DNA of 64,000 nucleotides from the NCBI RefSeq assembly GCF_016860525.1, contig NZ_BNEA01000015.1, positions 3,844,001-3,908,000 of the forward strand. Reading direction: 5' to 3'. Positions 1 through 8,075 of the stretch are shown in pieces (position 1 is the stretch's first letter; the number at the start of each line of letters is the position of its first letter). The notes below the pieces were generated by a model. The model was not told where the DNA came from and ran no database searches. It was given only the letters and a program-made list of their open reading frames with translations. Source of the stretch: Streptomyces rubradiris. GTDB taxonomy: Bacteria > Actinomycetota > Actinomycetes > Streptomycetales > Streptomycetaceae. The translations under genes and the position numbers were made by a program.

Positions 1-1053
1 CCGTCGAGTGCTGGTAGATCAGCTGGGCGCGCTCCGAGGACTGGCCGGCGCGGACCATGAGGTCCTTCAGCTTGGCGCCGGAGTCGGCGGCGAGGGTGTT
101 GCCGGTGTGCCTGAGGTCGTAGAAGCGGAAGTTGTCCGGCATGCCGACCTGCTTCCTGGCCTTGCGTCACTTGCGGCCGAAGGTCGAGCGGCGGAACGGA
201 GCGCCCTTCTCGCCTACGAAGAGGAGGCCGTCCGGCTCCTTCTCCGCGAACCACCGAAGGTGCCGGCGCAGCTCCGGCAGCAGGAAGTCGGGCAGGTACA
301 CGTGCGCTTGCCCGCGCGGGTCTTGGGGGCGCCGGTGACCCGCTTACCGTTCGTCAGCTCCGGCGAGGCGTGCGTGATCCGCAGGGAGCACTCGTCGAGA
401 TCGACACTGTGCCGGCGCAGCTCGGCCAGTTCCTCGGGGCGGAGAGAGGCGAAGGCGCCGAGCAGGACCATGAGCCGCCAGCGCGGGCCCATGGCGTCGG
501 CGAGGTCGAAGACCTGCTCCACGGTCGCGGTGGGGCGCTCGTCGGCCTCCTCGTTGCCGGCGCCCTTGATGCGGCACGGGTTGGTCGGGAGCAGGTCGTC
601 GTCGACCGCGGTCTGGAGGATCGCCTTCAGCAGCCGGTACGACTTGGCGACCGTGGTGGCGCCCGTCGCCTTTCGCCGTTCGGCACGCCAGGCGCGGACG
701 GAGGGCGGGGTGATCTCGTCCAGGTCTTTGCCGCCGAAGGCCGGCAGGATGTGCAGGCGGAGCAGGCCGCTGTAGCGGTCGACCGTGGTCGGTGCCAGGC
801 CGCGCTCTTCCAGCCACCGCAGGGCGTACTTCTCGAAGTTGACCGCGCCGGCGTCCGGGTTCCGCCACTGGTTGCGGTCGATGTCCGCGCGGACCAGGTT
901 GAGCCAGTCCTGCGCGTCGGTCTTGGTGTCGAACGTCTCGGGGGCCTTGTGGCGGGTCCCGTCCGGGCCGACGTAACGGGCCTGCCACCGGCCCGAGGCG
1001 AGCCGGCGTACGGTGCCGAACTCGCGTCGGCGCTGTGGTCTGCGTCCTGCCAT
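1..1053 (-). pseudogene. Tyrosine integrase, copy 1 (frameshift, nonsense; runs off window)
   Basis: Remnant of a phage/AICE-type tyrosine recombinase. From the ATG at 1053 the N-terminal DNA-binding region (YVGPDGTRHK), a SAM-like core-binding domain (about residues 65-160) and the first part of the catalytic domain with box-I Arg (SLRPEELAELRR) read normally. After KTRAGKR, near position 300-305, the frame is lost by what looks like a one-base deletion. The rest is legible in another phase but carries TGA at 167-169 where relatives have Trp (FGRK-stop-RKAR). The C-terminal DLRHTGNTLA box and LIYQHST with the nucleophilic Tyr reach the window edge. The start overlaps the excisionase stop (ATGA). 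Two more copies lie at 4840-5310 and 8218-8553, both beside a tRNA-Gly att sequence, so an att site probably lies just left of the window. The family is certain; the inactivating lesions are read directly. Confidence 0.9.
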
Positions 1054-1265
1054 CAGGCTGCCCTCCCGTACCGGAGGCGGGTGCGGCGGACCGGCTCGAC
1101 GGTGCGTGCCTCGATGTACTCGGTGACGGCGCTCTCCGGGATGCGGACCGGGCGGCCGAGCTTGACGTAGCGGATGCGGCGTTCGGCGATGAGGCGGCGC
1201 ACGAACCGTTCGCCCGTGCCGAGTTGTTCGGCGGCTTCGCCCACCGTCAGCAGACGGTCAGCCAT
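1053..1265 (-). CDS. Excisionase-like MerR-type HTH protein
   Basis: A 70-residue basic protein of the excisionase / helix-turn-helix 17 type. The LLTVGEAAEQLGTGERFVRRLIAERRI segment is the winged-helix recognition unit, followed by the RYVKLGRPVRIPESAVTEYI wing typical of AlpA/Xis proteins. It would direct excision with the integrase just downstream, whose ATG overlaps this stop codon by four bases (ATGA), so the two were cotranslated. A GGAGGTGATCACCC stretch before the ATG gives a good ribosome binding site. The reading frame looks intact, but its partner integrase is broken, so excision by this element is unlikely unless another integrase acts in trans. Confidence 0.85.
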   Translation of the reverse strand: MADRLLTVGEAAEQLGTGERFVRRLIAERRIRYVKLGRPVRIPESAVTEYIEARTVEPVRRTRLRYGRAA

Positions 1266-1421
1266 GGGTGATCACCTCCTTCGGGGCGCGCTGAAGACGG
1301 AAGCGAGCAGGGGGTATTGCGGGTGGGCGCAAGTGCGGTGGCTCCTCACTCGGGGCGGAGGCGGGGCGGCGGTTCTGGAGGTGGGGGCGGCGTGGGGGTT
1401 CTCGGAGTGGCGAAGTCGGGT

Positions 1422-1679
1422 TCAGGTGGTCGCCGGGCCGCGGAGGAGGGCCGGGACCGGCACGTGCAGCGCCTGTGCGATGGCGACCAGGTCGTCGATG
1501 TCGCAGCGGCGCTGCGCGCGTTCGATGCGGGACAGCATCGTGTTGGACATCGGCCGGCCGAGAGCGGTGACACGAGCGGCAAGCTCCCGCTGCGGGAGAC
1601 CGCGCTCGGTGCGGAGAATTTCGATGTTCCGGGCGGCCCTTATTCCGGCTGGGCCGATTTCCAGTGAACGTGCTGCCAT
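1422..1679 (-). CDS. XRE-family transcriptional regulator
   Basis: Small Cro/C1-type DNA-binding protein, about 85 residues from the ATG at 1679. The HTH spans NIEILRTERGLPQRELAARVTAL..MLSRIERAQRRCDIDDLVAIAQAL, the standard five-helix XRE fold ending in a short tail (VPVPALLRGPATT). The frame stays open upstream to 1898, but that extension has no domain character, so I place the start at MAARSLEIG. It lies upstream of the excisionase and integrase on the same strand and is probably the element's immunity or maintenance repressor. A perfect 8-bp inverted repeat sits 22-42 bp upstream of the ATG, a plausible operator. Confidence 0.7.
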   Translation of the reverse strand: MAARSLEIGPAGIRAARNIEILRTERGLPQRELAARVTALGRPMSNTMLSRIERAQRRCDIDDLVAIAQALHVPVPALLRGPATT

Positions 1680-1700
1680 GGCTCCGTTGTAGCGTGCACT

Positions 1701-1721
1701 CGCCGGTTTGGTTAACCGGCG
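1701..1721. promoter_or_regulatory. Inverted repeat, candidate operator of the XRE regulator
   Basis: Perfect inverted repeat CGCCGGTT - 5 nt - AACCGGCG directly upstream of the XRE regulator start and in the roughly 500-bp divergent gap before the toxin gene at 2182. Size and placement suit autoregulation by a dimeric XRE repressor. The operator role is inferred from position only. Confidence 0.45.
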
Positions 1722-2181
1722 ATCGTCGGCTATGTTGCGCCCCGCGCACACGGCACGCGGGGGTACGCCCATCTCGTCAGCCCGCGCGTCGAGCAGCGCC
1801 GACAGGGTGTCTGACGTGGGGTGTTGTGTTGTAGCTTCGCCGCCCGCAGACGTCAACGGTTTGTCGATGTGATCCTTCTGGCTCGGGTTCCTGGGCAACT
1901 ATTTGGTCAGCGGCCGATCGTGCCCTACCGTTTTCCCACCGCCCTCTCCGACCTGTTTTCCGACCGCCTTTCTGCCGTCAGAGATCTGGCCGTTTGGGGC
2001 TGGACTTGTCCGCACTGGGTGTGGCTATGTTGACGACAGCCCCGGAAAAGCCGCGGTCGGCTCAGCGAGCCGCGCGGCAGCCGGCCGGCCAACTTCCCCA
2101 CACCTGACGCCCCCACCGCCCCCGTCGACGGTGAGCCATGGGTGCCCGCCCCCTGGCCACCGAGTGAGGACCGCCCCGCTC

Positions 2182-2736
2182 TTGGCACGAATCCGCACCA
2201 TCAAGCCCGAAGCCTTCGTCTCCGAGTCCCTGGCCGCCGTCTCCCTGACCGCCGAGCGCACCTTCTTCGGCCTGCTCACCCAGGCCGACGACCAGGGCCG
2301 CCACCGCGACCACGCCGCGATCATCGCCGGACACGAAGGGATCCTGACGGGACACACCAGTGTGTCGAGGCTGAAAAAGAATCCCCAGAACCCGGATCCG
2401 CAAGAGAATCTGGATACACATCCCGCCCTGCAGTCCGTCCTGGACGACATCGACCGACAGACACAGGCCGAGGGTGGAAATACGGGTGTCGGGCACGGAA
2501 AGTGCGCTGAAGTGGCGCTGATCTCCGACCGACTGCACGCTATATCAGAGCGTGACGGTGTCGACATACGGACCACCGATGACATCAGAAGGGTGATGGA
2601 GGGAGCACAGGTGCATACGCGGCAGATCGGCGACATGAAACCGGACAAGCCTGGATTCTTGAGCCACGGGGAGTACAAGCCGCCCTGCGCCTCCTGCGCG
2701 CGCATGCTTCCGCTGATCGGCGTCACCGCTGTTTGA
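2182..2736 (+). CDS. Chimeric protein: Rep/HTH-like N-terminus fused to YwqJ-type deaminase toxin domain
   Basis: About 184 residues from a TTG start at 2182 (ARIRTIKPEAF...). Residues 1-50 match the conserved N-terminus of actinobacterial phage/plasmid proteins that usually begin MARIRTIKPEF and go on to a winged-helix domain (LTAERTFFGLLTQADDQGR). Here the text switches at about 2330-2345 into a YwqJ-like nucleic-acid deaminase toxin domain: GHTSVSRL, LHP-like THPALQSVLD, the zinc/active-site GHGKCAEVALISDRL, and the second zinc motif PPCASCARML near the C-terminus. No secretion domain remains. The stop overlaps the upstream end of the SUKH-3 immunity gene. It may be a displaced toxin tip captured next to an unrelated 5' end, and it is uncertain whether it is made. 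The start is chosen by homology to the MARIRTIKPE family. Confidence 0.7.
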   Translation: MARIRTIKPEAFVSESLAAVSLTAERTFFGLLTQADDQGRHRDHAAIIAGHEGILTGHTSVSRLKKNPQNPDPQENLDTHPALQSVLDDIDRQTQAEGGNTGVGHGKCAEVALISDRLHAISERDGVDIRTTDDIRRVMEGAQVHTRQIGDMKPDKPGFLSHGEYKPPCASCARMLPLIGVTAV

Positions 2737-2756
2737 CCTGGAAAAGGATAAAAACT

Positions 2757-3233
2757 GTGTCCACATTGAAGTCGCCCGAGGCAGTTGACGCCTGGCTGGC
2801 GAAGGCCGGATGGCACCCGGGCCGTAGGTGTGACGACCTCGCCGCCACCGAGATCGAGGACTGTCAGGCATCATTCCGCAGGGACGGCGGCAGTCTTGAC
2901 GTCATCCAGCCCGCTCTCGATTTTCTGCGCGAGCATGTCGGCCTTGTGGCACCCCTGCACGACTCTCCCGAAGACACCGTGATGTTCCTTCCGGCCCTCA
3001 TGTACCGGGGCGCAGCGGAAGACGTTCAAGAACTCGCCGACGGACTGGGGAAAAAGGTCTTCCCCGTCGCGCACGACACGTACGACGGTGGCACGATCCT
3101 CATGGACGAAGCGGGGCGGTTCTTCTACCTGCATCACAGCGGCGAGTACTTCCTCGGAAATGACAAGTACTCGGCGTTCATGAATTACTCGCGTGGCTAT
3201 CCGCTCGAACACGCGGAGGACTACTATGCCTGA
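2757..3233 (+). CDS. SUKH-3-type immunity protein
   Basis: A 158-residue acidic protein of the SUKH superfamily, known as immunity proteins of polymorphic toxin systems. The N-terminal AWLAKAGWHPGRRCD is the SUKH-3 opening signature. The centre holds the GLVAPLHDSPEDTVMFLPALMYRGAAEDVQELADGLGKKVFPVA alpha/beta segment and the end the characteristic GGTILMDEAGRFFYLHHSGEYFLGN. I chose GTG at 2757 because AAAAGGA lies 8 nt upstream; a TTG at 2733 is possible. It immediately follows the deaminase toxin and overlaps the next deaminase gene by 8 bp, so it presumably neutralises one of them. Confidence 0.82.
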   Translation: MSTLKSPEAVDAWLAKAGWHPGRRCDDLAATEIEDCQASFRRDGGSLDVIQPALDFLREHVGLVAPLHDSPEDTVMFLPALMYRGAAEDVQELADGLGKKVFPVAHDTYDGGTILMDEAGRFFYLHHSGEYFLGNDKYSAFMNYSRGYPLEHAEDYYA

Positions 3234-3615
3234 GCATATTCCGATGACCGCCGCGTCCCTGCTGGTGAACGGCAAGATCTTCAGCCAGGCCGACCTCGAC
3301 GCGGATTCGGACCCGGATCTACATCCTGCGGTTTCCGAGTTTTTTCAGCAGCTTCCTGCCGCGCAGCGGGAACCGTTCATGGGTTACTGCGCGGAGACCG
3401 CACTTATCTCCGATCAGTTGTGGGGCTTGGACGAGCAGCTTCCGAGCGGGGGGAGAACGACCCTCGACGATGCGACGGGGCATTTTTCGGGGTCGGCCAT
3501 AGTGACGAGAAAGATTCGCCCCGAAGGAGATCCGGAGCACGGACGTCATGCGAAACCGTGCCGATCTTGCACAGCTCTGCTGGAGCGTCTCGGCATCGAA
3601 GTGGTGGACGAGTGA
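3226..3615 (+). CDS. Stand-alone YwqJ-type deaminase domain protein
   Basis: 129 residues made almost entirely of a YwqJ-like deaminase domain: TAASLLVNGKIFS opening, LHPAVSEFFQQL, active-site MGYCAETALISDQLW (Cys-Ala-Glu) and the zinc motif KPCRSCTALLERLGI. The family consists of toxin C-termini that deaminate nucleotide bases. This copy lacks any N-terminal trafficking domain, so it looks like an orphan toxin tip. GCGGAGGA precedes the ATG. The start lies inside the end of the upstream SUKH gene and the stop overlaps the next gene (GTGA), giving a tight toxin-immunity string. Local GC is visibly lower than in the flanking DNA, in line with transfer. Confidence 0.78.
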   Translation: MPEHIPMTAASLLVNGKIFSQADLDADSDPDLHPAVSEFFQQLPAAQREPFMGYCAETALISDQLWGLDEQLPSGGRTTLDDATGHFSGSAIVTRKIRPEGDPEHGRHAKPCRSCTALLERLGIEVVDE

Positions 3616-4538
3616 CTCAGCACCACCGGGCTCCGGAGAGGATCGGTTGGACCGCAGGGAGGAACGCCGAGCAAGAGGCGATGCAGGCAGCGCTGCGGCT
3701 TGCAGCGATGACGGAGAGCTACGGAATGTCTCTGTCGCTGTTTCCTGCCGCGAAAGCCTTTCTGAGTGAGTTCTACGGCCTCGATCACCGGCCGGTGGAA
3801 CCGGGCCGGGAGGTGGCCTCTATCGGGTTTTCCATCGATCCGGAGAAGGCCAGGTTCCAGCTCATCAAGTTGGACCACCTGTCCGCCGGGCTCCGCGTGG
3901 CTTTGTTCCCGGTCGGTGTGACCGAAGACGACTCCGTACTTGCTGTGGGTGAAGAGGGACAACTTCTCTCTTTCGGTCTCGGTGGCTCCTGGCACATGGG
4001 GGACCGTGCGCTCGAAGGCATCGAGAACATGATCACCGGGCTGGCTCCGCGCAGGCTTCGCGAAATCGCGCATGCCTGGGACTTGAAGTCGGCGGCGGCC
4101 GTCGGTCCCGTTGTCGGAGCCGTGCAGGCAGCGCTGACGGCCGTGTACGTGTTGCACCATCCCGGTATTTACAGCGCCAGGAGCGTCTGCCTGACTCTGA
4201 CCACTCTGCGTGGCAGTGGCGTCGAGATTGCCCGGCGGTCGATCGGCATACCGAATGGTCTCCTGGATGAGGCGCTGTCGCCGATCGTTCGTGACGTGGA
4301 GGAGATCCTTGCGGCCCACGCCGACGGCGTGGGCTGTGAGGTGAAGCTGACCGTAGAGGTGCCCGGCGTGCATGCGGAAACCTCGCCCGGTCTGGTCAGG
4401 TTCTCGGCCCGGTTCGGACATGTGGCCATGCAGACCAACGACGTCGAGGCCAGCCTCCGCGTCGGAGCGGGTGCGCAAACCGGCAGCCTCCACGTACGAG
4501 TCGTCGACGCTCTGCGCGGTCTGAAGCAGATGTCATGA
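3612..4538 (+). CDS. SUKH-like immunity protein with extra C-terminal domain
   Basis: 308 residues from the GTG at 3612, which overlaps the deaminase stop. The first 140 residues resemble SUKH-3 proteins (AKAFLSEFYGLDHRPVEPG..GFSIDPEKA, then LFPVGVTEDDSVLAVGEEGQLLSFGLGGSWHMGDRALEGIENMITG). The remaining 165 residues are not a domain I recognise: a mixed helical part (VVGAVQAALTAVYVLHHPG) followed by a beta-rich tail. It sits directly after the orphan deaminase and is the best candidate for its immunity protein. Immunity is inferred from context and the N-terminal resemblance; the C-terminal half is unassigned. Confidence 0.65.
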   Translation: MTQHHRAPERIGWTAGRNAEQEAMQAALRLAAMTESYGMSLSLFPAAKAFLSEFYGLDHRPVEPGREVASIGFSIDPEKARFQLIKLDHLSAGLRVALFPVGVTEDDSVLAVGEEGQLLSFGLGGSWHMGDRALEGIENMITGLAPRRLREIAHAWDLKSAAAVGPVVGAVQAALTAVYVLHHPGIYSARSVCLTLTTLRGSGVEIARRSIGIPNGLLDEALSPIVRDVEEILAAHADGVGCEVKLTVEVPGVHAETSPGLVRFSARFGHVAMQTNDVEASLRVGAGAQTGSLHVRVVDALRGLKQMS

Positions 4539-4750
4539 GAGGCGGGGCTCTGCTGAGGTGCTTGACATGCGAGCCGAGGTCACCCGGACCGGAGGGTCTG
4601 CCCGGCTGCCGCCGACATGGCACTACGGCGCCGTGCCCACAGCGTGCCCTTGAGAGCGGACAACAACGGTCAGCAGCAGTGCTAACGCACCCTCCCAGGA
4701 CCGCCACAGAATCGCATAACCACAGGTCAACAGGGACGCGGTTGTCCAAA

Positions 4751-4803
4751 CGCCGTCGCTTCCCAAGCTGAGAGCGCGAGTTCGGTTCTCGTCACCCGCT
4801 CCA
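4751..4803 (+). repeat. tRNA-Gly(CCC) 3'-half attachment repeat, copy A
   Basis: 53 bp identical to 8076-8128. It spells the anticodon arm (CTTCCCAAG, anticodon CCC), variable region, T-arm and acceptor 3' strand ending CACCCGCTCCA of an actinobacterial tRNA-Gly. No 5' half is present, so this is an att half-site, not a tRNA gene. It is followed by a terminator hairpin and then by the 3' end of an integrase remnant, the usual order att - int for elements that enter tRNA 3' ends. About 110 bp to its left also resemble the DNA left of copy B. Confidence 0.85.
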
Positions 4804-4809
4804 GAGAGA

Positions 4810-4836
4810 AACCCCCAGGTCGGAGACCCGGGGGTT
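4810..4836. terminator. tRNA-type intrinsic terminator hairpin
   Basis: Arms AACCCCCAGGTC and GACCCGGGGGTT with a 3-nt loop (one A-C mismatch), followed by TGTTTGTT. It lies 7 bp after the tRNA-Gly 3' sequence and is repeated almost exactly at 8134-8160, so it came with the att segment as the tRNA gene's own terminator. Confidence 0.75.
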
Positions 4837-4839
4837 GTT

Positions 4840-5310
4840 TGTTGTCGGTGAACCACGCGAGGTGCTGCCTCAGCTCCTTGCGGAGGAAGGCCGGGAGGGC
4901 GCTTGCCGTTTGGTCCGCTACGGCTCGGCCCTGCGGACACGGATGACGAGGTTGTCGGCGTCGACGTCCCGGCGGCGGAGGCCGGCCAGCTCTTCCGGGC
5001 GCATGGGGCCGTAGGCTCCGAGGTAGACCATGAGCCGCCAGCGGATACCGATCGCGTCGGCGAGGGCGTCGACCTGGGCGACGGTGGCAATGCGCCGCTC
5101 GGTGGCGGACTCCTTGCCCGCGCCCTTGATCCGACACGGGTTGCGACTGATCAAGCCGTCATCCACGGCCGTCTCAAGGATGCCTTTGAGGAGCCGGTAA
5201 ACCTTGGCGACAGTCGTCTTGGCTCTGGTGGTGCGCAGCCGTTCCGCCCGCCACTCACCGATGCGGGGAGCGGTGATCTCAGGGACGGGAATGCGGAACG
5301 GCGACCTGGC
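4840..5310 (-). pseudogene. Tyrosine integrase, copy 2 (internal fragment)
   Basis: Remnant homologous to the middle of the integrase at 1-1053. Readable from about 5310 downward as PEITAPRIGEWRAER, VAKVYRLLKGILETAVDDGL, NPCRIKGAGKES and the box-I region YGPMRPEELAGLRRRDVD, then a stop after RVRRAEP. A last piece in another phase (FLRKELRQHLAWFTDNKQ) matches the stretch after the frameshift in copy 1. The N-terminal third, the DLRH box and the nucleophile Tyr are missing. It cannot encode an active recombinase. Confidence 0.88.
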
Positions 5311-5337
5311 CCGTTGCGCGGCGAACCACGGCCCTCG

Positions 5338-6009
5338 TCAGGACGTGCTCGCGCGCAGGTGGTACCTGATCAGACCCTGTAGATCGATAAGCCACTGGCG
5401 CAAGGAGACCCCGGCCGGAAGTGGCTCCTCAAGGCCGAGTGTGGCAGCTGCCTCGCGCAGTTGGTCTTCTGACTGATCCAGATGCAGGAGTTCGCCGATT
5501 TCGAATGCAGCTTTCTCGATATCCTCGGTCGCCTCGCCGGAGAGGTAATCGTCGACCGCTTCCGCGTGTGAGTTGTACTCAAGCTTGAGGCTGTCCTGGT
5601 AGAAGTAAGCACCGAGGAATTGAGCCAGGGCAGGGAAACGCTCGCGCCACTCCCAGGGGATTGCAGGCCGGAACGAGGGCCGAGGTCGCGGAGGAGCCGC
5701 CAGGAAACGCTCAAGATGTGCCTGGATGACACGCAGGCAGTCCTCGACACCGACGCCTTGGGGTGGATGGATGCGGGGCAGCAGATCAACGTCATCAGCG
5801 ATCTCGTCACTGAACAGGCCCGCCGCGAGGAGGTCCTGGATCTCCCGAACGGCCCTTGCCGCGCGCTCCGGGACGAAGGCGGCTACTCGCAGATATGCGC
5901 TCAGCGCCGTTCCCGGTACCTCCATCGTGTCGTCGAAGCCATGACTTGGCTGCTCATACGCCTGGAGGAGCCGACGCAGCTCCTGGAATCGGTCATTCGT
6001 CGGTGTCAT
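5338..6009 (-). CDS. CdiI-type immunity protein
   Basis: 223 residues. The C-terminal half matches the contact-dependent growth-inhibition immunity family: RFPALAQFLGAYFYQDSLKLEYNSHAEAVDDYL, an EIGELLHL helix, and the ending GVSLRQWLIDLQGLIRYHLR. The N-terminal 110 residues (HGFDDTMEVPGTALSAYLRVAAFV...) are a helical repeat-like domain also seen before such modules. It starts 23 bp after the stop of the RNase-type toxin on the same strand, the standard toxin-then-immunity order, so it should protect the producer from that toxin. A fragment of a near relative lies at 61988-62060. Confidence 0.82.
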   Translation of the reverse strand: MTPTNDRFQELRRLLQAYEQPSHGFDDTMEVPGTALSAYLRVAAFVPERAARAVREIQDLLAAGLFSDEIADDVDLLPRIHPPQGVGVEDCLRVIQAHLERFLAAPPRPRPSFRPAIPWEWRERFPALAQFLGAYFYQDSLKLEYNSHAEAVDDYLSGEATEDIEKAAFEIGELLHLDQSEDQLREAAATLGLEEPLPAGVSLRQWLIDLQGLIRYHLRASTS

Positions 6010-6032
6010 CGTTGCAGTCAGACCTGTCGGTT

Positions 6033-7301
6033 TTAAGGGACGGGATAAGATGTAAGTACGCGGTAGCCAGTTTCACCTGACGGGTCACGTTTGAGAATCA
6101 CTCTGGCACCCTTGACCCACTCCGGGGGTAGCCCGTTACGGAAATTCTCCCGGGATAGGCTCAAGCCGGTGTGCTCATCGAAATGTGCTTCCAGCTCAAG
6201 CTTCCGTCCCTTATCCTTCGCGAGCCACGCGTCGATCTCCTTTTGACGCTTGAGTACCACGCCGTCGGTGTGCCTCTGCGCCGACGCCTCGTCGACGTAT
6301 CGCGAGACCCTCTCTCTTGCAGGCTCTGCTCGCAGTCGGGCACGCAGCTCCCGGGTCGTGACTTTCACATGCTTGGCCAGGGTGTGAGCCCCGCTTTTTC
6401 CCTCGTCGCCGACGACATCCGCCCGGTACTGAGGGTTCACCCTTCCCTTGCGTTTGCTGCGCGGCCAAGCGTTGGGTTCCCCGTCTCCCTTGATGAGCAG
6501 GCCGAGTTCGTCCAGAGAGGGGCTCGCCCCCTCGGGCAAGGCCACCGCCGGGCCGAAGGTGGGCAGCCGGACATCGCCGAGGAGCTCTGTGAAGCCTCCC
6601 GCGTTGCGCGCAGCTCGTACCGTTGCCCCGGTTCCACCGAGGGCACCGCCCAGGAGAGCGCCGTACAGCCCGGCCTCACGTGCCTCATCGAGGCTGAGCC
6701 CGCCCTTCTGCTCCCCAAGGGCGATGGACATGGGCTGGGTCACGGCGAGATCCACCGTGATGGATTCGACGCCGGCGAAAGCCGCGGTGGCCAGGGTGGT
6801 GCCCGCGATGGTGGCGATCTCCTCGGTCACCGCGATGCCCAGGCCGGCGGCCATGTCCGCGACAGTGACCGCGGCCGCCGCTGCCGCGCCCTCCGAGATG
6901 CCCGCGGTGAAGATGGCCAGGGCGGTACCGGCGACGAGGGTGGCGCCGACGATCTCCAGCTCGTGTTCCAGCTTCTTCTTCGCGCTGTGTACGGCGTCCG
7001 CGTACGCGTCCAGCGCCTTGGCCATGTCGCGGGCGGCATCAGCCAGATCCTTCAGCCAACCATGACCGTCGTGGTAATAACGACGCCAGTACGGGTCGGC
7101 GAAGGCGGAGATGGCCTCACCCTTGTTGTGCTCGATGATGGAGCGCGCCGCCTTGTTGGCACCGGAGGTGACGTCGTCGACGTCGTCGGCGAAGGCCCGC
7201 CACGCCTTCGCGGCATCCCGCAGTCCGTCCTCGTCGGCATCCGGCCACCACATGCCCGTCAGGTCCTGGACGACCTCGCGGGCCTTGTCCGCGACGCTCA
7301 T
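6033..7301 (-). CDS. WXG/LXG-type polymorphic toxin with CdiA-CT RNase A-like domain
   Basis: 422 residues, secreted-toxin architecture. Residues 1-110 form the helical WXG100/ESX-like targeting domain (WRAFADDVDDVTSGANKAARSI..WRRYYHDGHGWLKDLADAARDMAKALDAYADAVHSAKKKLE). Residues 115-210 are a hydrophobic Ala/Gly-rich region (TLVAGTALAIFTAGISEGAAAA). The C-terminal 115 residues are a bacterial CdiA-CT RNase A-like toxin: SGAHTLAKHVKVTTRELRARL, YVDEASAQRHTDG, EIDAWLAKDKGRKLEL, ARVILKRDPSGETGYRVLTSYP. The opening His and the final S/T-Y-P block are hallmarks of that fold. Export would use the ESX (type VII) system with the small partner encoded just upstream (ATGA overlap). The cognate immunity gene follows. 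Confidence 0.85.
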   Translation of the reverse strand: MSVADKAREVVQDLTGMWWPDADEDGLRDAAKAWRAFADDVDDVTSGANKAARSIIEHNKGEAISAFADPYWRRYYHDGHGWLKDLADAARDMAKALDAYADAVHSAKKKLEHELEIVGATLVAGTALAIFTAGISEGAAAAAAVTVADMAAGLGIAVTEEIATIAGTTLATAAFAGVESITVDLAVTQPMSIALGEQKGGLSLDEAREAGLYGALLGGALGGTGATVRAARNAGGFTELLGDVRLPTFGPAVALPEGASPSLDELGLLIKGDGEPNAWPRSKRKGRVNPQYRADVVGDEGKSGAHTLAKHVKVTTRELRARLRAEPARERVSRYVDEASAQRHTDGVVLKRQKEIDAWLAKDKGRKLELEAHFDEHTGLSLSRENFRNGLPPEWVKGARVILKRDPSGETGYRVLTSYPVP

Positions 7302-7651
7302 TTGCCGTCGCCCTTGGTGCCGTGATCGACGCGGATCCGGTTGAACATGCCTCGGATCAGCTCTTCGTTGTCGATGTGACCGTCGGCCATGTCCACCATG
7401 GCCTCCTCGATGCTGGCCAGGCCGTCGACCAGGATCTGGGTGGACTGCTCGATCTGCTTCACGTGCGGGCCGTACGCCTTGTGGAACTTCTCGCCCTGCT
7501 CGTCGTCTCCCCAGGGAGAGCCGGCCGCGGCCAGCCCGTGCTTCAACTTCGTGAGCGCTTGCGCGAGGGCAACGCTCTGATGGTGAAAGCGAGGCGCTGT
7601 CGCCTTGAGATCCTCGATCTTGATGTCGAGCACCTCGCCGCTGTCACTCAT
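7298..7651 (-). CDS. WXG100-family secretion partner of the toxin
   Basis: 117 residues from the ATG at 7651, preceded by GAGGGAGA. It is a helical hairpin protein (IKIEDLKATAPRFHHQSVALAQALTKLKHGLAAAGSPWGDDEQGEKFHKAYGPHVKQIEQSTQILVDGLASIEEAMVDMADG), with the turn in the SPWGDDEQG segment in place of the strict WXG triplet and a GEKFHKAY motif. This is the actinobacterial WXG100/ESAT-6-like type that pairs with ESX toxins. It overlaps the toxin start by four bases, so the two are translationally coupled and probably form a helical bundle for export. Confidence 0.78.
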   Translation of the reverse strand: MSDSGEVLDIKIEDLKATAPRFHHQSVALAQALTKLKHGLAAAGSPWGDDEQGEKFHKAYGPHVKQIEQSTQILVDGLASIEEAMVDMADGHIDNEELIRGMFNRIRVDHGTKGDGK

Positions 7652-8075
7652 GACTTGACATCTCCCTCTCCGCTGACCACCCGGGCCTTCGACCCTAGTT
7701 AGCCGTCGCGCCTTCACGTCCGTGAGCTGCGCAAAGGCCGAGCAAAAGTCTGTTGGACGGTGGTGAGCCCGGTCACTGCTCAGTGGTGCGAGAGGGATGC
7801 GCTGGCCCGCCCCTGACACTCTGCATGACTGCCTCATGTGGACTCGCTGGAGGGCGGACGGCGCGGCCCTCGCCTGCGAAGACCGGGGCCGTAGCGGCGC
7901 GGCAGACGGCAAACCCTGCGCCATGCGCGCAAGACTCCACGCACCCCTTGCGTAGTCGTGCCCCCGGCGTGCCCTTCGGGACGGACAAGTACGGTCAACA
8001 CCGGTGCCATGCCGCCCCCATAAGGGCATCACCAGATCGCATTCGCCGAGGTCAGGCACAGTCTGGTCGTTGAAG
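7652..8075. other. Intergenic stretch left of att copy B
   Basis: No gene is supported. The last ~110 bp (about 7966-8075) resemble 4640-4750 left of att copy A (shared GCGTGCCCTT, ACGGTCA and ATCGCAT blocks at matching spacing), so similar DNA once flanked both attachment sites. The right part of the region before the WXG100 gene would hold that operon's promoter; I see no clear -10/-35. Confidence 0.5.

Noticed and set aside
8..1170. Plus-strand open frames opposite the integrase and excisionase
   Set aside because: Shadows of the minus-strand genes with no domain content.
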